NCBI RefSeq assembly: GCF_008633915.1
Contig: NZ_VJNV01000005.1
Location: 1-52,115 of the forward strand
Length of the DNA: 52,115 nt
Direction: 5' to 3'
DNA from: Campylobacter sp. LR291e
GTDB taxonomy: Bacteria > Campylobacterota > Campylobacteria > Campylobacterales > Campylobacteraceae
In this document: positions 8,985 to 17,928 of the stretch, piece by piece
Position numbering within the stretch: position 1 is the first letter of the stretch
Layout: each line of letters opens with the position of its first letter
Program-made: the position numbers and the translations under genes
Notes under the pieces: model-generated
What the model was told of the DNA's origin: nothing
Database searches by the model: none
What the model saw: only the letters and a program-made list of their open reading frames with translations

Positions 8985-9665
8985 CTAAATATTTTTAAGT
9001 ATATTTTCACAAACCATTCTTGGATTACTAGCCTCATAAATAGGACGTCCAACTACTATAAAATCACTTTTATTTTCCTTTGCCATTTGCAAATTTGCTA
9101 CTCTTTTTTGATCGTTACTTTCTTCATTAAATGGTCTAATTCCAGGCGTTAGGGTGATAAAATTTTCATTTGTATGCTTTTTTATAAATAAGCTTTCAAA
9201 TACCGAACAAACCATTCCATCAAGCTTATTTTCAAAGCTTATTTTTGCCAAATTTAAAACAGCTTCTTTAATATCTTGCTTATAAATGCTATAAAAATTT
9301 GTTTCATCAAAGCTAGTAAGGGCTGAAACGCCAAGTACTAAGGGGCGTTTTTTAAAAGTATTTAAGCGATTCATTACTTCTTGTATAGCCAAAGCCCCAG
9401 CACTTGCATGGATATTTATCATATCAATTTCAAAATTAGCACATTCCTGGCAAACATCAGCCATGGTATTTGGTATATCATAGAATTTTAAATCTAAAAA
9501 GATAGGAAAAGAATCTATTTTTTTAAGCTCATTTATAAAAGAAAAACCATCCCTTACAAAGGACCGAAGCCCAACTTTCAACCATATATCAAGCCCCTTT
9601 AATTGCTTAGTTAAATTTAAACACTTATCTTTACTAGCTAAATCCAGGGCAACGCAAAGTTTCAT
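8985..9665 (-). CDS. pyrF: Orotidine 5'-phosphate decarboxylase
   Basis: PyrF makes UMP, the last step of de novo pyrimidine synthesis, in the cytosol. It is a 226-residue TIM barrel. The catalytic Asp-Lys-Asp set is visible in [14 protein letters not shown] (about residues 58-71), and the phosphate-binding end in TPGIRP and VVGRPI. The start ATG overlaps the nusB stop as ATGA, indicating translational coupling within ribH-nusB-pyrF-msrQ. Length and motifs are normal. Confidence 0.96.
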   Translation of the reverse strand: MKLCVALDLASKDKCLNLTKQLKGLDIWLKVGLRSFVRDGFSFINELKKIDSFPIFLDLKFYDIPNTMADVCQECANFEIDMINIHASAGALAIQEVMNRLNTFKKRPLVLGVSALTSFDETNFYSIYKQDIKEAVLNLAKISFENKLDGMVCSVFESLFIKKHTNENFITLTPGIRPFNEESNDQKRVANLQMAKENKSDFIVVGRPIYEASNPRMVCENILKNI

Positions 9666-10060
9666 TTTGCAAGACTTTTTAAAGAATCTAAAACACCATT
9701 TACAAATTTTGGTGTACTATCATTTGCCATTTCCTTAGCTAATTCTATGGCCTCGTTTATAATCACAGCCCTAGAAGTTTGTGTATAAAACATTTCATAA
9801 GCACCAAGTCTTAAAATAGCCCTTTCAATATATCCAAGCTTAGACACTTCGTTTTCTTTTAATTGAGAATTTATAAGCTCGTCTAGTCTTTGCAAATTTG
9901 CACAAATGCCCTCATACAAAGCAAGGCTAAATTTTTTTTGCTCATTGCGAATTTTTTTTTCTTCTAAAAACTCAGCTATAAAATTCTCATTTTTTTCATT
10001 AAATTCAAGGGCGTACAACAATGAAATAATGCTTTGCCTTGCCTGATGCCTAGTTGCCAT
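9662..10060 (-). CDS. nusB: Transcription antitermination factor NusB
   Basis: This is a 132-residue all-helical RNA-binding protein. The N-terminal [21 protein letters not shown] is typical of NusB, as are the later [25 protein letters not shown] residues (written here as the family's signature end). NusB with NusE (S10) binds boxA and promotes antitermination of rRNA transcription. It lies between ribH (1-bp gap) and pyrF (4-bp overlap), an order shared with other campylobacters. Nothing unusual was seen. Confidence 0.96.
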   Translation of the reverse strand: MATRHQARQSIISLLYALEFNEKNENFIAEFLEEKKIRNEQKKFSLALYEGICANLQRLDELINSQLKENEVSKLGYIERAILRLGAYEMFYTQTSRAVIINEAIELAKEMANDSTPKFVNGVLDSLKSLAK

Positions 10061-10061
10061 T

Positions 10062-10532
10062 TTATGCCTTTAAAACATCGTTTAATCTTAGCATTTCAAT
10101 CAAGGTACACATTGCCTCAAAGCCTTTATTCCCAGCCTTAGAACCAGCCCTTTCTATGGCTTGTTCTATTGAGTCAGTTGTTAAAACTCCAAAGCTAACA
10201 GGTATATTATTAGCCAAACTAACACTTGCAATGCCCTTAGTAGTTTCTGCTGAAACATAATCAAAATGAGGAGTACTTCCTCTAATCACAGCACCCAGGC
10301 AACAAAGCCCGTCAAATTTTTTGCTTAAAATAGCTTGTTTTAAGGCAAAAGGTACCTCAAAGGCACCGGGTACCAAAATAAGACTTAAATTTTTTTCACT
10401 TCCTCCATGTCTTAAAAAGGCATCCTTTGCACCCTCAACTAAGCGGTCGGTTATGATATGATTAAACCTTGCGTTTATAATAGCTATTTTTTCCTTGCCA
10501 TTTAAATTTAACTTGCCTTCTAAAATAGTCAT
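10062..10532 (-). CDS. ribH: 6,7-dimethyl-8-ribityllumazine synthase
   Basis: RibH condenses 5-amino-6-ribitylaminouracil with 3,4-dihydroxy-2-butanone 4-phosphate, the penultimate step of riboflavin synthesis. The protein is 156 residues. Visible motifs are ARFNHIIT near the N terminus, [12 protein letters not shown] in the middle, and [14 protein letters not shown], which contains substrate-binding residues and the catalytic histidine region. It is the first gene of the run with nusB and pyrF. In C. jejuni kdsA precedes it, as I recall; here a short unrelated stretch does. Confidence 0.97.
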   Translation of the reverse strand: MTILEGKLNLNGKEKIAIINARFNHIITDRLVEGAKDAFLRHGGSEKNLSLILVPGAFEVPFALKQAILSKKFDGLCCLGAVIRGSTPHFDYVSAETTKGIASVSLANNIPVSFGVLTTDSIEQAIERAGSKAGNKGFEAMCTLIEMLRLNDVLKA

Positions 10533-10581
10533 TTATTATCCTTTTATTAAAATTAGGTATTTTAACATAAAAATATTAAAA

Positions 10582-10821
10582 TCATTGAAGATAAGCATAT
10601 AAAGCATTGCTACAATTTTTTGCATTAATACTATAAACATTTTTTCTAATATTAGTTTTAAGTTTATTAAAAATTTCAACCATAAAATCTGCTTCTTTTT
10701 CGTTAAAGCCATTATCCCTTTGCTTGTTTAATTTTGCATATAATTTATCTGTGTAAATACCAGCTTTTTTAAGGCACCATTTTAATTTTTGCTCCCTTTT
10801 ATATATATTATCTAATATCAA
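10582..10821 (-). CDS. Small hypothetical protein, possibly a gene remnant
   Basis: This is a 79-codon frame rich in Lys and Asn (LYAKLNKQRDNGFNEKEADF). It starts with TTG at 10821 and has only a weak purine-rich ribosome site. No domain was recognised and no signal peptide is present. A short lipoprotein-like ORF lies 32 nt upstream on the same strand, and stops close both other frames between them. The frame may therefore be the body of a broken small secreted protein. Whether it is translated is uncertain. Confidence 0.35.
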   Translation of the reverse strand: MILDNIYKREQKLKWCLKKAGIYTDKLYAKLNKQRDNGFNEKEADFMVEIFNKLKTNIRKNVYSINAKNCSNALYAYLQ

Positions 10822-10853
10822 ATTTCTTTATATCCATTATTTTTTAATAAATT

Positions 10854-10925
10854 TTATTCTTCATTTTTTGTATTTTTACACCCTATTAATAAAAGCAAAC
10901 TAAAAAGTAAAAGCTTATTTTTCAT
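10854..10925 (-). pseudogene. Truncated lipoprotein signal peptide ORF
   Basis: A 23-codon frame encodes MKNKLLLFSLLLLIGCKNTK and then stops. It has a basic N terminus, a leucine-rich core and a lipobox LLIGC, so it is a complete lipoprotein signal peptide with almost no mature protein. It probably represents the 5' end of a decayed lipoprotein gene whose body may be the following 79-codon frame. A real micro-lipoprotein is possible but less likely. Confidence 0.45.
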
Positions 10926-10936
10926 TTTTAAACTTC

Positions 10937-11647
10937 TTAAAAAATTATTAATTTAATCTTTGAACTAACCCTTTCTTCAATATCCATTTTTATAAGTTTT
11001 TTAAGCTCATTTTCATCGACATTTAAATTATTCATTTTTAAATGCCAAGCTGCATTTTCAATAGCTTCTTCTTTACTTCTTTTTACAAGGCGAATTTCAT
11101 CAAAAATTATTTTTTCAAAGGCTATATTATTAGCATTTAAAAATTTTTCTAAATTGTCATTTCCTAATTTTTTACCTTTAGTGTTAAAATGCTTATAAAT
11201 GGATTCTAAAAAATCACTTCTTCTAAAACTATCCCAGCCTATATAAATTTTAATATCCCCAAAGGATACAAAATACTCAAAGGCCTTTTCATTATCTAGT
11301 GCAGGTGACATACTTATAAAGGCTATATCAAAATGCAAATTTTTATTTTTTTTACAAAAGCTTTCAAAGTCTAAATTTATAGTATTTATATTATTTAATT
11401 TTAAATTTTTAGCATCTTTGTTTAAAAACTCAAGCATATTTTTTGAACTATCAAGTGCGATAATATTTTTTGCAAATTTGGCTAAATGTAGGGTCCAAAT
11501 GCCCGTACCACAGCCTATATCAAGTATGTTTTTATTAACAAAGCTTATATTAAATTCCTTAAATTTCTTAAAACTTTGTTCTTGTATATAGGTTAATTTT
11601 TCGTTAAATCTTGCATAAGTTTTAGCCTTTTCATCCCATAAATTCAT
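10937..11647 (-). CDS. Class I SAM-dependent methyltransferase
   Basis: This 236-residue protein has a Rossmann-type methyltransferase core. Motif I is ILDIGCGTGIWTLHLAKFA (about residues 41-59), followed by the acidic end of strand 2 in IIALDSSKNMLEFL and a post-core SMSPALDNEKAF. The substrate cannot be inferred. The start codon overlaps the thyX stop as ATGA, so the two are co-translated. This need not mean a shared pathway. There is no signal peptide. Confidence 0.85.
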   Translation of the reverse strand: MNLWDEKAKTYARFNEKLTYIQEQSFKKFKEFNISFVNKNILDIGCGTGIWTLHLAKFAKNIIALDSSKNMLEFLNKDAKNLKLNNINTINLDFESFCKKNKNLHFDIAFISMSPALDNEKAFEYFVSFGDIKIYIGWDSFRRSDFLESIYKHFNTKGKKLGNDNLEKFLNANNIAFEKIIFDEIRLVKRSKEEAIENAAWHLKMNNLNVDENELKKLIKMDIEERVSSKIKLIIF

Positions 11648-12264
11648 TGTTTATCTTGTATGCAATGGTTAAAAATAAATTTTTGTTCATCAGGTATTGC
11701 ATCAAAAATTGCTAGGGCTAATTTTCTTATCTCCCAAAGGGCAGCCTTTGAACTTCTCAAACTTAGAAAATTTTGCAAGGCCCTAGCATTAACGCTCCAA
11801 GTAAGTTCAGTTTTATAGCTTTCAGGTAAGCAGTATTTTGCTAAGTCAAGCGAGATACTTTCTTGTAAGATTAAACGCAAATTTTCTAAGGATAAAATAC
11901 TTGCATTATCTACTTTTTCATTACCACACAACACCAAATAACGACTGGCGTTTTCAAAATCTCCTATTTTAAACTCAGCTTCGTTTCTTAATTCTTTTAA
12001 GGTATAACGAGTACTTTTTACACTTAAACTTGCAATCCTATGCCTTGCAAGTTCTTGCAAACAAGCCCTTGAAATGCCTTGAATATAAAAATTATAACTT
12101 AAATGTTCAAGCGTTGAGGCATGTTTAAATTTATTACCGACCCTATCTATTAATTCTTTATCTTTTTCGCCTCCACAATCACCCTTTTCAAAACTTTGCC
12201 AACAAGTCCTAGTAGCGTGAGAACACACAAAAAGTGGGGTATGAAAAAGTAAACTAACTTGCAT
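11644..12264 (-). CDS. thyX: Flavin-dependent thymidylate synthase
   Basis: ThyX makes dTMP from dUMP using methylenetetrahydrofolate, FAD and NADPH. It replaces ThyA in campylobacters. The protein is 206 residues. The signature RHRxxSxxxxSxRY is present as RHRIASLSVKSTRY (about residues 77-90), and the dUMP/FAD-binding arginines near the C terminus lie in LRSSKAALWEIR. The gene is followed by an overlapping methyltransferase gene. Length and residues look normal. Confidence 0.97.
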   Translation of the reverse strand: MQVSLLFHTPLFVCSHATRTCWQSFEKGDCGGEKDKELIDRVGNKFKHASTLEHLSYNFYIQGISRACLQELARHRIASLSVKSTRYTLKELRNEAEFKIGDFENASRYLVLCGNEKVDNASILSLENLRLILQESISLDLAKYCLPESYKTELTWSVNARALQNFLSLRSSKAALWEIRKLALAIFDAIPDEQKFIFNHCIQDKQ

Positions 12265-12352
12265 AAATATCCTTTGAAAAAATTTCGTAATTTTTACATA
12301 CTTTTACTTTAAAAAACTTTATTTAATTAAGCAAAGATTAATATTTTTTGGT

Positions 12353-12358
12353 TAGAAT
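12353..12358 (+). promoter_or_regulatory. Likely sigma-70 -10 element for metYA leader
   Basis: TAGAAT is preceded by a run of T (12344-12349). This is the usual look of Campylobacter vegetative promoters, which have weak -35 boxes and T-rich upstream DNA. Transcription would begin near 12365 and place the leader ORF in a 5' leader of about 165 nt before metY. Confidence 0.55.
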
Positions 12359-12389
12359 TTTGCCTAAATTTAAGAAAAGGAGATAAAAA

Positions 12390-12452
12390 ATGTTTTATAT
12401 TGCAAACTTCTTTTCTAATGCTTCTTTTATGATGCACGCCTTGCGTGCTTGA
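12390..12452 (+). CDS. 20-residue leader peptide upstream of metY
   Basis: ATG at 12390 follows a strong AAGGAG (12376-12383 region) and opens 20 codons ending in SFMMHALRA and TGA. Codons 14 and 15 are adjacent methionines (12429-12434). The last seven codons form the stem of a terminator-like hairpin ahead of metY. Part of the ribosome site (AGAAAAG, 12373-12379) can pair with CTTTTCT (12410-12416) inside the ORF. The position, length and paired regulatory codons are those of an attenuation leader for methionine genes. The role is inferred, and a small hydrophobic protein is an alternative. Confidence 0.6.
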   Translation: MFYIANFFSNASFMMHALRA

Positions 12453-12458
12453 TTTTTT
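12434..12458 (+). promoter_or_regulatory. Terminator-like hairpin (candidate attenuator) before metY
   Basis: GCACGC (12434-12439) pairs with GCGTGC (12443-12448) across a 3-nt loop. TTGA then TTTTTT (12453-12458) follows. It overlaps the end of the leader ORF, so translation should affect folding. A ribosome stalled at the ATGATG pair would cover the 5' arm. The element lies about 70 nt upstream of the metY start. The U-run is interrupted by GA, so termination would probably be partial. Confidence 0.6.
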
Positions 12459-12530
12459 AAACTCATTTACTTATTTTAGCTAAATTTTTTTAGTTTTTTA
12501 AATTTAAAATTTCACAAAAAAGGAAATATT

Positions 12531-13817
12531 ATGGCAGATTACTCACAAAGTACGCTAGCACTTCACGCAGCTTATGAATTTGACACACAAAGGACGATTA
12601 GCGTTCCGATTTATCAAAGCACAGCTTATAGCTTTGAAGACTTAGCACAAGCAGAAGCTCGTTTTAGCTTAAAAGAAATGGGTAATACTTACTCAAGGAT
12701 TAAAAATCCAACGGTGGCTATCTTACAGCAAAGATTAGCAGAGGTTGAAGGTGGAATTTTTGGAGTTTGTACTGCAAGTGGCATGGCAGCAGTTTTTTAT
12801 GCTTTGTTAAATTGTGCTCAAATTGGAGACACTATACTTTATTCAAATAAAATTTATGGAGGCACACAAACCTTATTAGCCCATACTTTTCCAAAACGTT
12901 TTGGCATTAAAACAAAGGAATTTGACATAGATGATTTAAATAGCCTAGAAAATTTAATTGATGATAGCACAAAGGCAATTTTCTTTGAAAGCTTGTCAAA
13001 TCCACAAATTGCTATAGCAGATACAGAAAAAATCACTCAAATTGCTAAAAAATATGGGATTATAAGCATTTGTGATAATACAGTCGCTACACCATTTTTG
13101 CATAAGGCCTTTGATTTTGGAGTAGATATAGTAGTTCATAGTTTAAGCAAATATATAAACGGCCAAGGAAATACCTTAGGAGGTGCTATTATTGAAAGAA
13201 AGGGTTTAAATCCTTTGATTAAAAATAACCCTCGCTACAAGCCCTTTAATATACCTGATGAAAGCTATCATGGGCTTGTTTATGCTAGTGTTGATGAACA
13301 AAATTTACCAATTTATTCTTTTCGCATATTAGCAGAATGGCTTAAAAATATAGGGGCTACCATGAGTGCTACTAGTGCTTGGCAACTTTTGCAAGGGCTT
13401 GAAACTTTGTCTTTAAGGATACAAAAACATAGTCAAAATGCCCTAGAAATAGCCAAATTTTTACAAAATCATCCAAATGTTAAAGAAGTTAACTACCCAG
13501 GTCTTGCAAATAATCCTTACAATGCCTTGCTTAAAAAGTATTTTATAAACGAACAAGCTAGTGGGCTTTTAAGCTTTGAGGCAAGGGATTATGAACATGC
13601 AAAATCAATTTGCAATAAAACAAAAATCTTTAAAATTGTTGCAAATTTAGGCGATTCAAAATCCTTAATAATCCACCCAGCAAGTACAACTCACTCACAG
13701 CTTAGCCAAGAAGAATTAAAAAACGCCCAAATTTCGCCTTCAACAATTCGTCTTAGTATAGGTCTTGAAGATGCAAAGGATTTAATTGCTGATTTAGACC
13801 AAGCAATAAGGGCTTAA
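12531..13817 (+). CDS. metY: O-acetylhomoserine sulfhydrylase MetY
   Basis: This is a 428-residue Cys/Met-metabolism PLP enzyme that makes homocysteine from O-acetylhomoserine and sulfide. The PLP lysine is in [18 protein letters not shown] (about residues 203-220). The length and the insert after it ([15 protein letters not shown]) favour MetY over the shorter MetB-type cystathionine synthases, although the C. jejuni orthologue has been called metB. The ATG follows AAGGAA. metA begins 1 bp after the stop, forming a two-gene methionine operon behind the leader described above. Confidence 0.94.
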   Translation: MADYSQSTLALHAAYEFDTQRTISVPIYQSTAYSFEDLAQAEARFSLKEMGNTYSRIKNPTVAILQQRLAEVEGGIFGVCTASGMAAVFYALLNCAQIGDTILYSNKIYGGTQTLLAHTFPKRFGIKTKEFDIDDLNSLENLIDDSTKAIFFESLSNPQIAIADTEKITQIAKKYGIISICDNTVATPFLHKAFDFGVDIVVHSLSKYINGQGNTLGGAIIERKGLNPLIKNNPRYKPFNIPDESYHGLVYASVDEQNLPIYSFRILAEWLKNIGATMSATSAWQLLQGLETLSLRIQKHSQNALEIAKFLQNHPNVKEVNYPGLANNPYNALLKKYFINEQASGLLSFEARDYEHAKSICNKTKIFKIVANLGDSKSLIIHPASTTHSQLSQEELKNAQISPSTIRLSIGLEDAKDLIADLDQAIRA

Positions 13818-13818
13818 A

Positions 13819-14691
13819 ATGCCCTTAGTAATTCCTAGGGATATGCCAGCCTTTGAAGTACTTAATAAAAGTGCTTTTGTTATGGATACGCAAAGGGCAA
13901 ACACACAAGATATTAGAACGCTTGAAATTTTGATTTTAAATTTAATGCCTACAAAGATAGAAACAGAAAATCAACTTCTATCTTTACTGGCAAATTCGCC
14001 CTTGCAATTAAATATTAGCTTTATTTGTACTAAAAGCTATGTAGGAAAAAATACCCCTCTTTGGCATTTAGAAAAATTTTATCAAGGCATTGAAGCAGTA
14101 AAGGGAAAGAAATTTGACGGGGCCATTGTTACAGGTGCGCCCGTTGAACAGCTTGAATTTGAGAATGTAAAATACTGGCAAGAATTAAAAGAAATTTTTG
14201 ATTTTTTACGCATAAATGTGACAAGTACCATGTATATTTGCTGGGGTGCTATGGGGGCTTTGTATCATTTTTATGGCATTAAAAAGCAAAATTTATCTAA
14301 AAAATGCTTTGGTGTATTCTTACACGATGTAGCAAATAAGGATTTAATCTTAACAAATTTGGATGAAAAAATTCTTATGCCTCATTCTAGAAATAGTCAC
14401 ATAGATGAAAATGAACTAAGCAAAATTAAGGATTTAAAAATTCTACTTAAAAATGATGAAGCCGGTGTGGCAATGCTTAGGGATAAAAAGGATATTTATA
14501 TTTTAGGGCATTTAGAATATTTTAAAAAGACCTTAGAATTAGAATATGAAAGGGATAACAAAACACAAATTCCAAAAAATTATTATGATGAAAACGGCGA
14601 AATTCTTTATAATTGGCGTTCAAATGCAAATACTATCTTTTTAAACTGGCTAAATTATGATGTTTATCAAAGTACGCCTTATGTATTGTAA
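13819..14691 (+). CDS. metA: Homoserine O-acyltransferase MetA (predicted acetyl-CoA type)
   Basis: This 290-residue MetA/HTS-family enzyme activates homoserine. The nucleophilic cysteine lies in [17 protein letters not shown], and the catalytic His/Glu in [18 protein letters not shown]. In [11 protein letters not shown] residue 110 is Glu. In characterised MetA proteins Glu at this site goes with acetyl-CoA use and Gly with succinyl-CoA. I therefore predict O-acetylhomoserine as product, which suits the preceding metY. The substrate call is inference from one residue plus context. The gene ends at a hairpin shared with convergent purF. Confidence 0.94.
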   Translation: MPLVIPRDMPAFEVLNKSAFVMDTQRANTQDIRTLEILILNLMPTKIETENQLLSLLANSPLQLNISFICTKSYVGKNTPLWHLEKFYQGIEAVKGKKFDGAIVTGAPVEQLEFENVKYWQELKEIFDFLRINVTSTMYICWGAMGALYHFYGIKKQNLSKKCFGVFLHDVANKDLILTNLDEKILMPHSRNSHIDENELSKIKDLKILLKNDEAGVAMLRDKKDIYILGHLEYFKKTLELEYERDNKTQIPKNYYDENGEILYNWRSNANTIFLNWLNYDVYQSTPYVL

Positions 14692-14712
14692 AGGAGTTTA
14701 ACTCCTTTATTT
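14690..14712. terminator. Bidirectional terminator between metA and purF
   Basis: AAAGGAG (14690-14696) and CTCCTTT (14702-14708) are complementary around TTTAA, with ATTTTAT after it. It overlaps the stop codons of both convergent genes, so it can end transcription from either side. Confidence 0.8.
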
Positions 14713-16044
14713 TATAAAATAATTCCCATCAAAGCTTACTAAAGAATACGCCCTTTCATTGCCTATGCTTTGTTTTAAATCTTCAATACTTAAAAAGCTC
14801 AAACTATCAGCCCCTACATATTCTAGAACCTCTTTGACATTTTTATTTGCTGAAATTAACTCATCAAAGGTAGGCGTATCAATGCCATAAAGGTCTGGGA
14901 ATTTTATCTCAGGACAGGCTATTGCTAAATGAATTTTTCTAGCCCCTGCTACACGAAGCAAGGATATTACTTTTTTTGAGGTAGTTCCTCTTACCACACT
15001 ATCATCAATTACTGCTATATCTTTATTTTTAAGCACCTTTGACATAGGATTTAATTTTAATTTTACCTTTAAATTTCTAAGTGCTTGGGTTGGTTCTATG
15101 AAGGTTCTGCCTACATAGTGATTTCTAACAATTGCCATTTCAAGAGGTATATTTAAACTTTGAGCAAAGCCTATGGCTGCACTTACTCCACTATCAGGCA
15201 CTGGTACTACAAAATCAATTTTTTCTTTGAAATTCTTAGCTAAATTTGCACCCATTTTTTTACGAATTTCATACACACTTTTGCCCTCTACTATGCTATC
15301 AGGTCTTGCAAAATAAATATACTCAAAGGCACAAATTCTAGGTTCTTCTTTAAAAAGTTGTATGCTTTCAAATTCATCTTGTCCTTCAGTAAAAATTAGC
15401 ATTTCACCTGCTTTAATATCTCTTATAAAATCAGCTTCTATTAAATCAAAGGCACAACTTTCACTAGCTACTATGTAACCTCCATCTTTTAAACGACCTA
15501 AGCTAAGAGGTCTAACGCCAAATTTATCACGCACTACAAAAAGATTATTTGCACTAGCTAAGACAAAACAATAAGCCCCTACGCAATAATTTAAACTTTC
15601 TATAAATTTTTCTTTTAAACTTGATTTTTTGCTTTTTGCTATTAAATGAACTACATTTTCAGTATCCATATTTGTACGAAAAATAGCACCTTCATCTATC
15701 AATTTAAAACGAATCTCGTCCTTATTTACTAAATTTCCATTATGGGCTAGGGCTATATCGCCTATATTACAACTTACTGCTATAGGCTGGGCATCGTTTA
15801 GGCTTGAATTTCCAGCCGTTGAATATCGATTATGACCTATGGCAATATTGCCACTTAAGTTTTTTAAATTATTTTCATTAAAAATTTGACTTACCTCTCC
15901 CTTAGCCTTTATAGTATGGATATTTTTACCATTGCTAACGCTAATTCCACTTGCTTCTTGTCCCCTGTGCTGCATAGCAAAAAGTGCATAATATGCGTAA
16001 GTACTTGCATTTTTAGAATTAATCACACCAACAACCGCACACAT
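14707..16044 (-). CDS. purF: Amidophosphoribosyltransferase
   Basis: PurF performs the first committed step of purine synthesis, making phosphoribosylamine from PRPP and glutamine. It has 445 residues. The protein begins MCAVVGVI, so Cys2 becomes the N-terminal nucleophile after Met removal and there is no longer propeptide. AMQHRGQEASGI and GHNRYSTAG belong to the glutaminase domain. The PRPP loop is in DIAVIDDSVVRGTTSKK (about residues 341-357). dapB lies directly upstream with no gap, so the two are probably co-transcribed. Confidence 0.97.
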   Translation of the reverse strand: MCAVVGVINSKNASTYAYYALFAMQHRGQEASGISVSNGKNIHTIKAKGEVSQIFNENNLKNLSGNIAIGHNRYSTAGNSSLNDAQPIAVSCNIGDIALAHNGNLVNKDEIRFKLIDEGAIFRTNMDTENVVHLIAKSKKSSLKEKFIESLNYCVGAYCFVLASANNLFVVRDKFGVRPLSLGRLKDGGYIVASESCAFDLIEADFIRDIKAGEMLIFTEGQDEFESIQLFKEEPRICAFEYIYFARPDSIVEGKSVYEIRKKMGANLAKNFKEKIDFVVPVPDSGVSAAIGFAQSLNIPLEMAIVRNHYVGRTFIEPTQALRNLKVKLKLNPMSKVLKNKDIAVIDDSVVRGTTSKKVISLLRVAGARKIHLAIACPEIKFPDLYGIDTPTFDELISANKNVKEVLEYVGADSLSFLSIEDLKQSIGNERAYSLVSFDGNYFIK

Positions 16045-16776
16045 TTAAATTCCTAATAAATCATTAATGCCATAAAATCCACTTTTTTGACTAACAAGCC
16101 ATTTAGCAGCACTGATAGCACCTTTTGCAAAGGTAGCACGAGAAGTAGCCGTGTGGCTTAATTCTAAAAATTCCCCATCCTCATAAAAGCCAATTCTATG
16201 AACTCCTACTATATCGCCACCTCTTAAACTCATAACAGCTATTTCATCCTTGTTTCTAGGTCCTATTAAGCCATCTCTGCCACTGATTCTAACCTTATCA
16301 AGACTTAATTTTCTAGCATTTGCAACATTTTCAGCTAAGGTCATAGCCGTGCCACTTGGGGCATCTTTTTTATGGCGATGATGCATTTCTATGATTTCTA
16401 TATCAAAATTATTAAGCATAGTAGCAGCAAGTTTTGAAAGGTGATTTAAAACAGCTACGCCAAGAGACATATTTGTAGCATAAAAAATAGGCATAACCTC
16501 ACTTGCTAGATGTAAAAGTTGCTTTGTTTTTTCATCAAGTCCGGTGGTGCCTATAACTAGTGGTTTTGGATAGGTACGTGCAAAATTTAAAAGTGAAGTT
16601 GTACCATTTGGTGAAGAAAAATCAATAATGGTATCACTTTCTTTAAATAAACTTTCTAAATCATCATTCATATCAAAGCCAAAGCTAAATTTAGCCTCTT
16701 TATCATCTTCTAAACACAATTTTATTTGCTTACCCATTCTGCCTTTAGCACCATAAATTCCTATCTTAATCATCAT
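16045..16776 (-). CDS. dapB: 4-hydroxy-tetrahydrodipicolinate reductase
   Basis: DapB reduces 4-hydroxy-tetrahydrodipicolinate in lysine and meso-diaminopimelate synthesis. It has 243 residues. The nucleotide-binding loop [13 protein letters not shown] is near the N terminus, and the catalytic and substrate region [15 protein letters not shown] is at about residues 131-145. Two adjacent ATGs could start translation; the second (16773) is better spaced from AAGG. purF follows without a gap. Confidence 0.97.
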   Translation of the reverse strand: MMIKIGIYGAKGRMGKQIKLCLEDDKEAKFSFGFDMNDDLESLFKESDTIIDFSSPNGTTSLLNFARTYPKPLVIGTTGLDEKTKQLLHLASEVMPIFYATNMSLGVAVLNHLSKLAATMLNNFDIEIIEMHHRHKKDAPSGTAMTLAENVANARKLSLDKVRISGRDGLIGPRNKDEIAVMSLRGGDIVGVHRIGFYEDGEFLELSHTATSRATFAKGAISAAKWLVSQKSGFYGINDLLGI

Positions 16777-16931
16777 AAGCCTTAAAAGTAAAATTGTAAG
16801 ATTTTATCATTTGCTTAATTAAAATTTCATAAGATAAAAATTTAAATTTATACTAGATAATAATTTTTATTAAGTACTATTAAGAAATTTTTCTATATCA
16901 TAATGAAAAAATTTCAATAAAAGGATAAATA

Positions 16932-17870
16932 ATGTTAGATTTAGCAATCATAGGTGGAGGTCCTGCTGGACTTAGTGCTGGACTTTATGCTACAAGAGGT
17001 GGGCTTAAAAATGTCGTTATGTTTGAAAAGGGAATGCCAGGAGGTCAAATTACTTCAAGTTCTGAGATAGAAAATTATCCAGGGGTAGCACAAGTAATGG
17101 ATGGAATTTCTTTTATGGCTCCATGGAGCGAACAATGTATGCGTTTTGGTTTAAAGCACGAAATGGTAGGGGTTGAAAAGGTTATTAAAAATAGTGATAA
17201 TAGTTTTACTATTAAAATTGAAGGCGGAAAAGAAGCACAAGCAAAGGCTGTTATAGTTTGTACAGGTTCTCAGCCACGTCGTGCTGGTTTTAAGGGCGAG
17301 GATGAATTTTTTGGCAAAGGCGTAAGTACTTGTGCAACTTGCGATGGCTTTTTTTATAAAAATAAAGAAGTAGCCCTTTTAGGAGGTGGTGATACTGCAC
17401 TTGAAGAAGCACAATATCTTGCAAATATTTGTTCTAAGGTATATGTAATCCATAGAAGAGATGAATTTAGGGCAGCACCAAGCACAGTTGAAAAGGCTAA
17501 GAAAAATGAAAAGATTGAATTTATAACAAGTGCTGTTATTGACGAGGTATATGGTGATAACAGTGGGGTTTGTGGCGTTAAGGTAAAATTAAAAGATGGC
17601 AGTATTAGAGATTTAAAAGTACCTGGAATTTTTACCTTTGTAGGACTTGATGTTCGAAATGAAATTTTAAAACAAGATGATGAAAAATTCTTATGTGCTA
17701 TGGAAAATACAGGTCAAGTTAGCGTTGATTTAAAAATGCAAACTAATGTGCCTGGTCTTTTTGCAGCAGGAGATTTAAGGAAAGACGCTCCAAAACAAGT
17801 AATTTGTGCAGCAGGAGATGGTGCCATTGCAGCATTAAGTGCTATGGCTTATATAGAAAGTTTACATTAA
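16932..17870 (+). CDS. trxB: Thioredoxin-disulfide reductase
   Basis: TrxB is a flavoprotein that reduces thioredoxin with NADPH. It has 312 residues. The FAD site [13 protein letters not shown] is at the N terminus, and the redox pair is in TCATCDGFF (about residues 135-143). The NADPH site is [10 protein letters not shown], and the C-terminal FAD motif is GLFAAGDLR. The ATG follows AAAGGATAAATA. It is a single gene closed by its own hairpin terminator. A T/A-rich upstream region with TATACT/GATAAT elements probably holds the promoter. Confidence 0.96.
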   Translation: MLDLAIIGGGPAGLSAGLYATRGGLKNVVMFEKGMPGGQITSSSEIENYPGVAQVMDGISFMAPWSEQCMRFGLKHEMVGVEKVIKNSDNSFTIKIEGGKEAQAKAVIVCTGSQPRRAGFKGEDEFFGKGVSTCATCDGFFYKNKEVALLGGGDTALEEAQYLANICSKVYVIHRRDEFRAAPSTVEKAKKNEKIEFITSAVIDEVYGDNSGVCGVKVKLKDGSIRDLKVPGIFTFVGLDVRNEILKQDDEKFLCAMENTGQVSVDLKMQTNVPGLFAAGDLRKDAPKQVICAAGDGAIAALSAMAYIESLH

Positions 17871-17873
17871 TTT

Positions 17874-17897
17874 AAGGCTAGTTTTCTAGCCTTTTTG
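17874..17897 (+). terminator. Terminator of trxB
   Basis: AAGGCTAG (17874-17881) pairs perfectly with CTAGCCTT (17886-17893) around TTTT. The second arm runs into a T tract. Confidence 0.9.
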
Positions 17898-17898
17898 T

Positions 17899-17904
17899 TA
17901 TAAT
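17899..17904 (+). promoter_or_regulatory. -10 element of the hydrolase gene
   Basis: TATAAT stands 25 bp before the ATG at 17929 and follows the trxB terminator directly. The downstream gene therefore appears to have its own promoter with a very short leader containing AAAGGGG. Confidence 0.65.
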
Positions 17905-17928
17905 TGTCTTTAAAATAAAGGGGTAATT

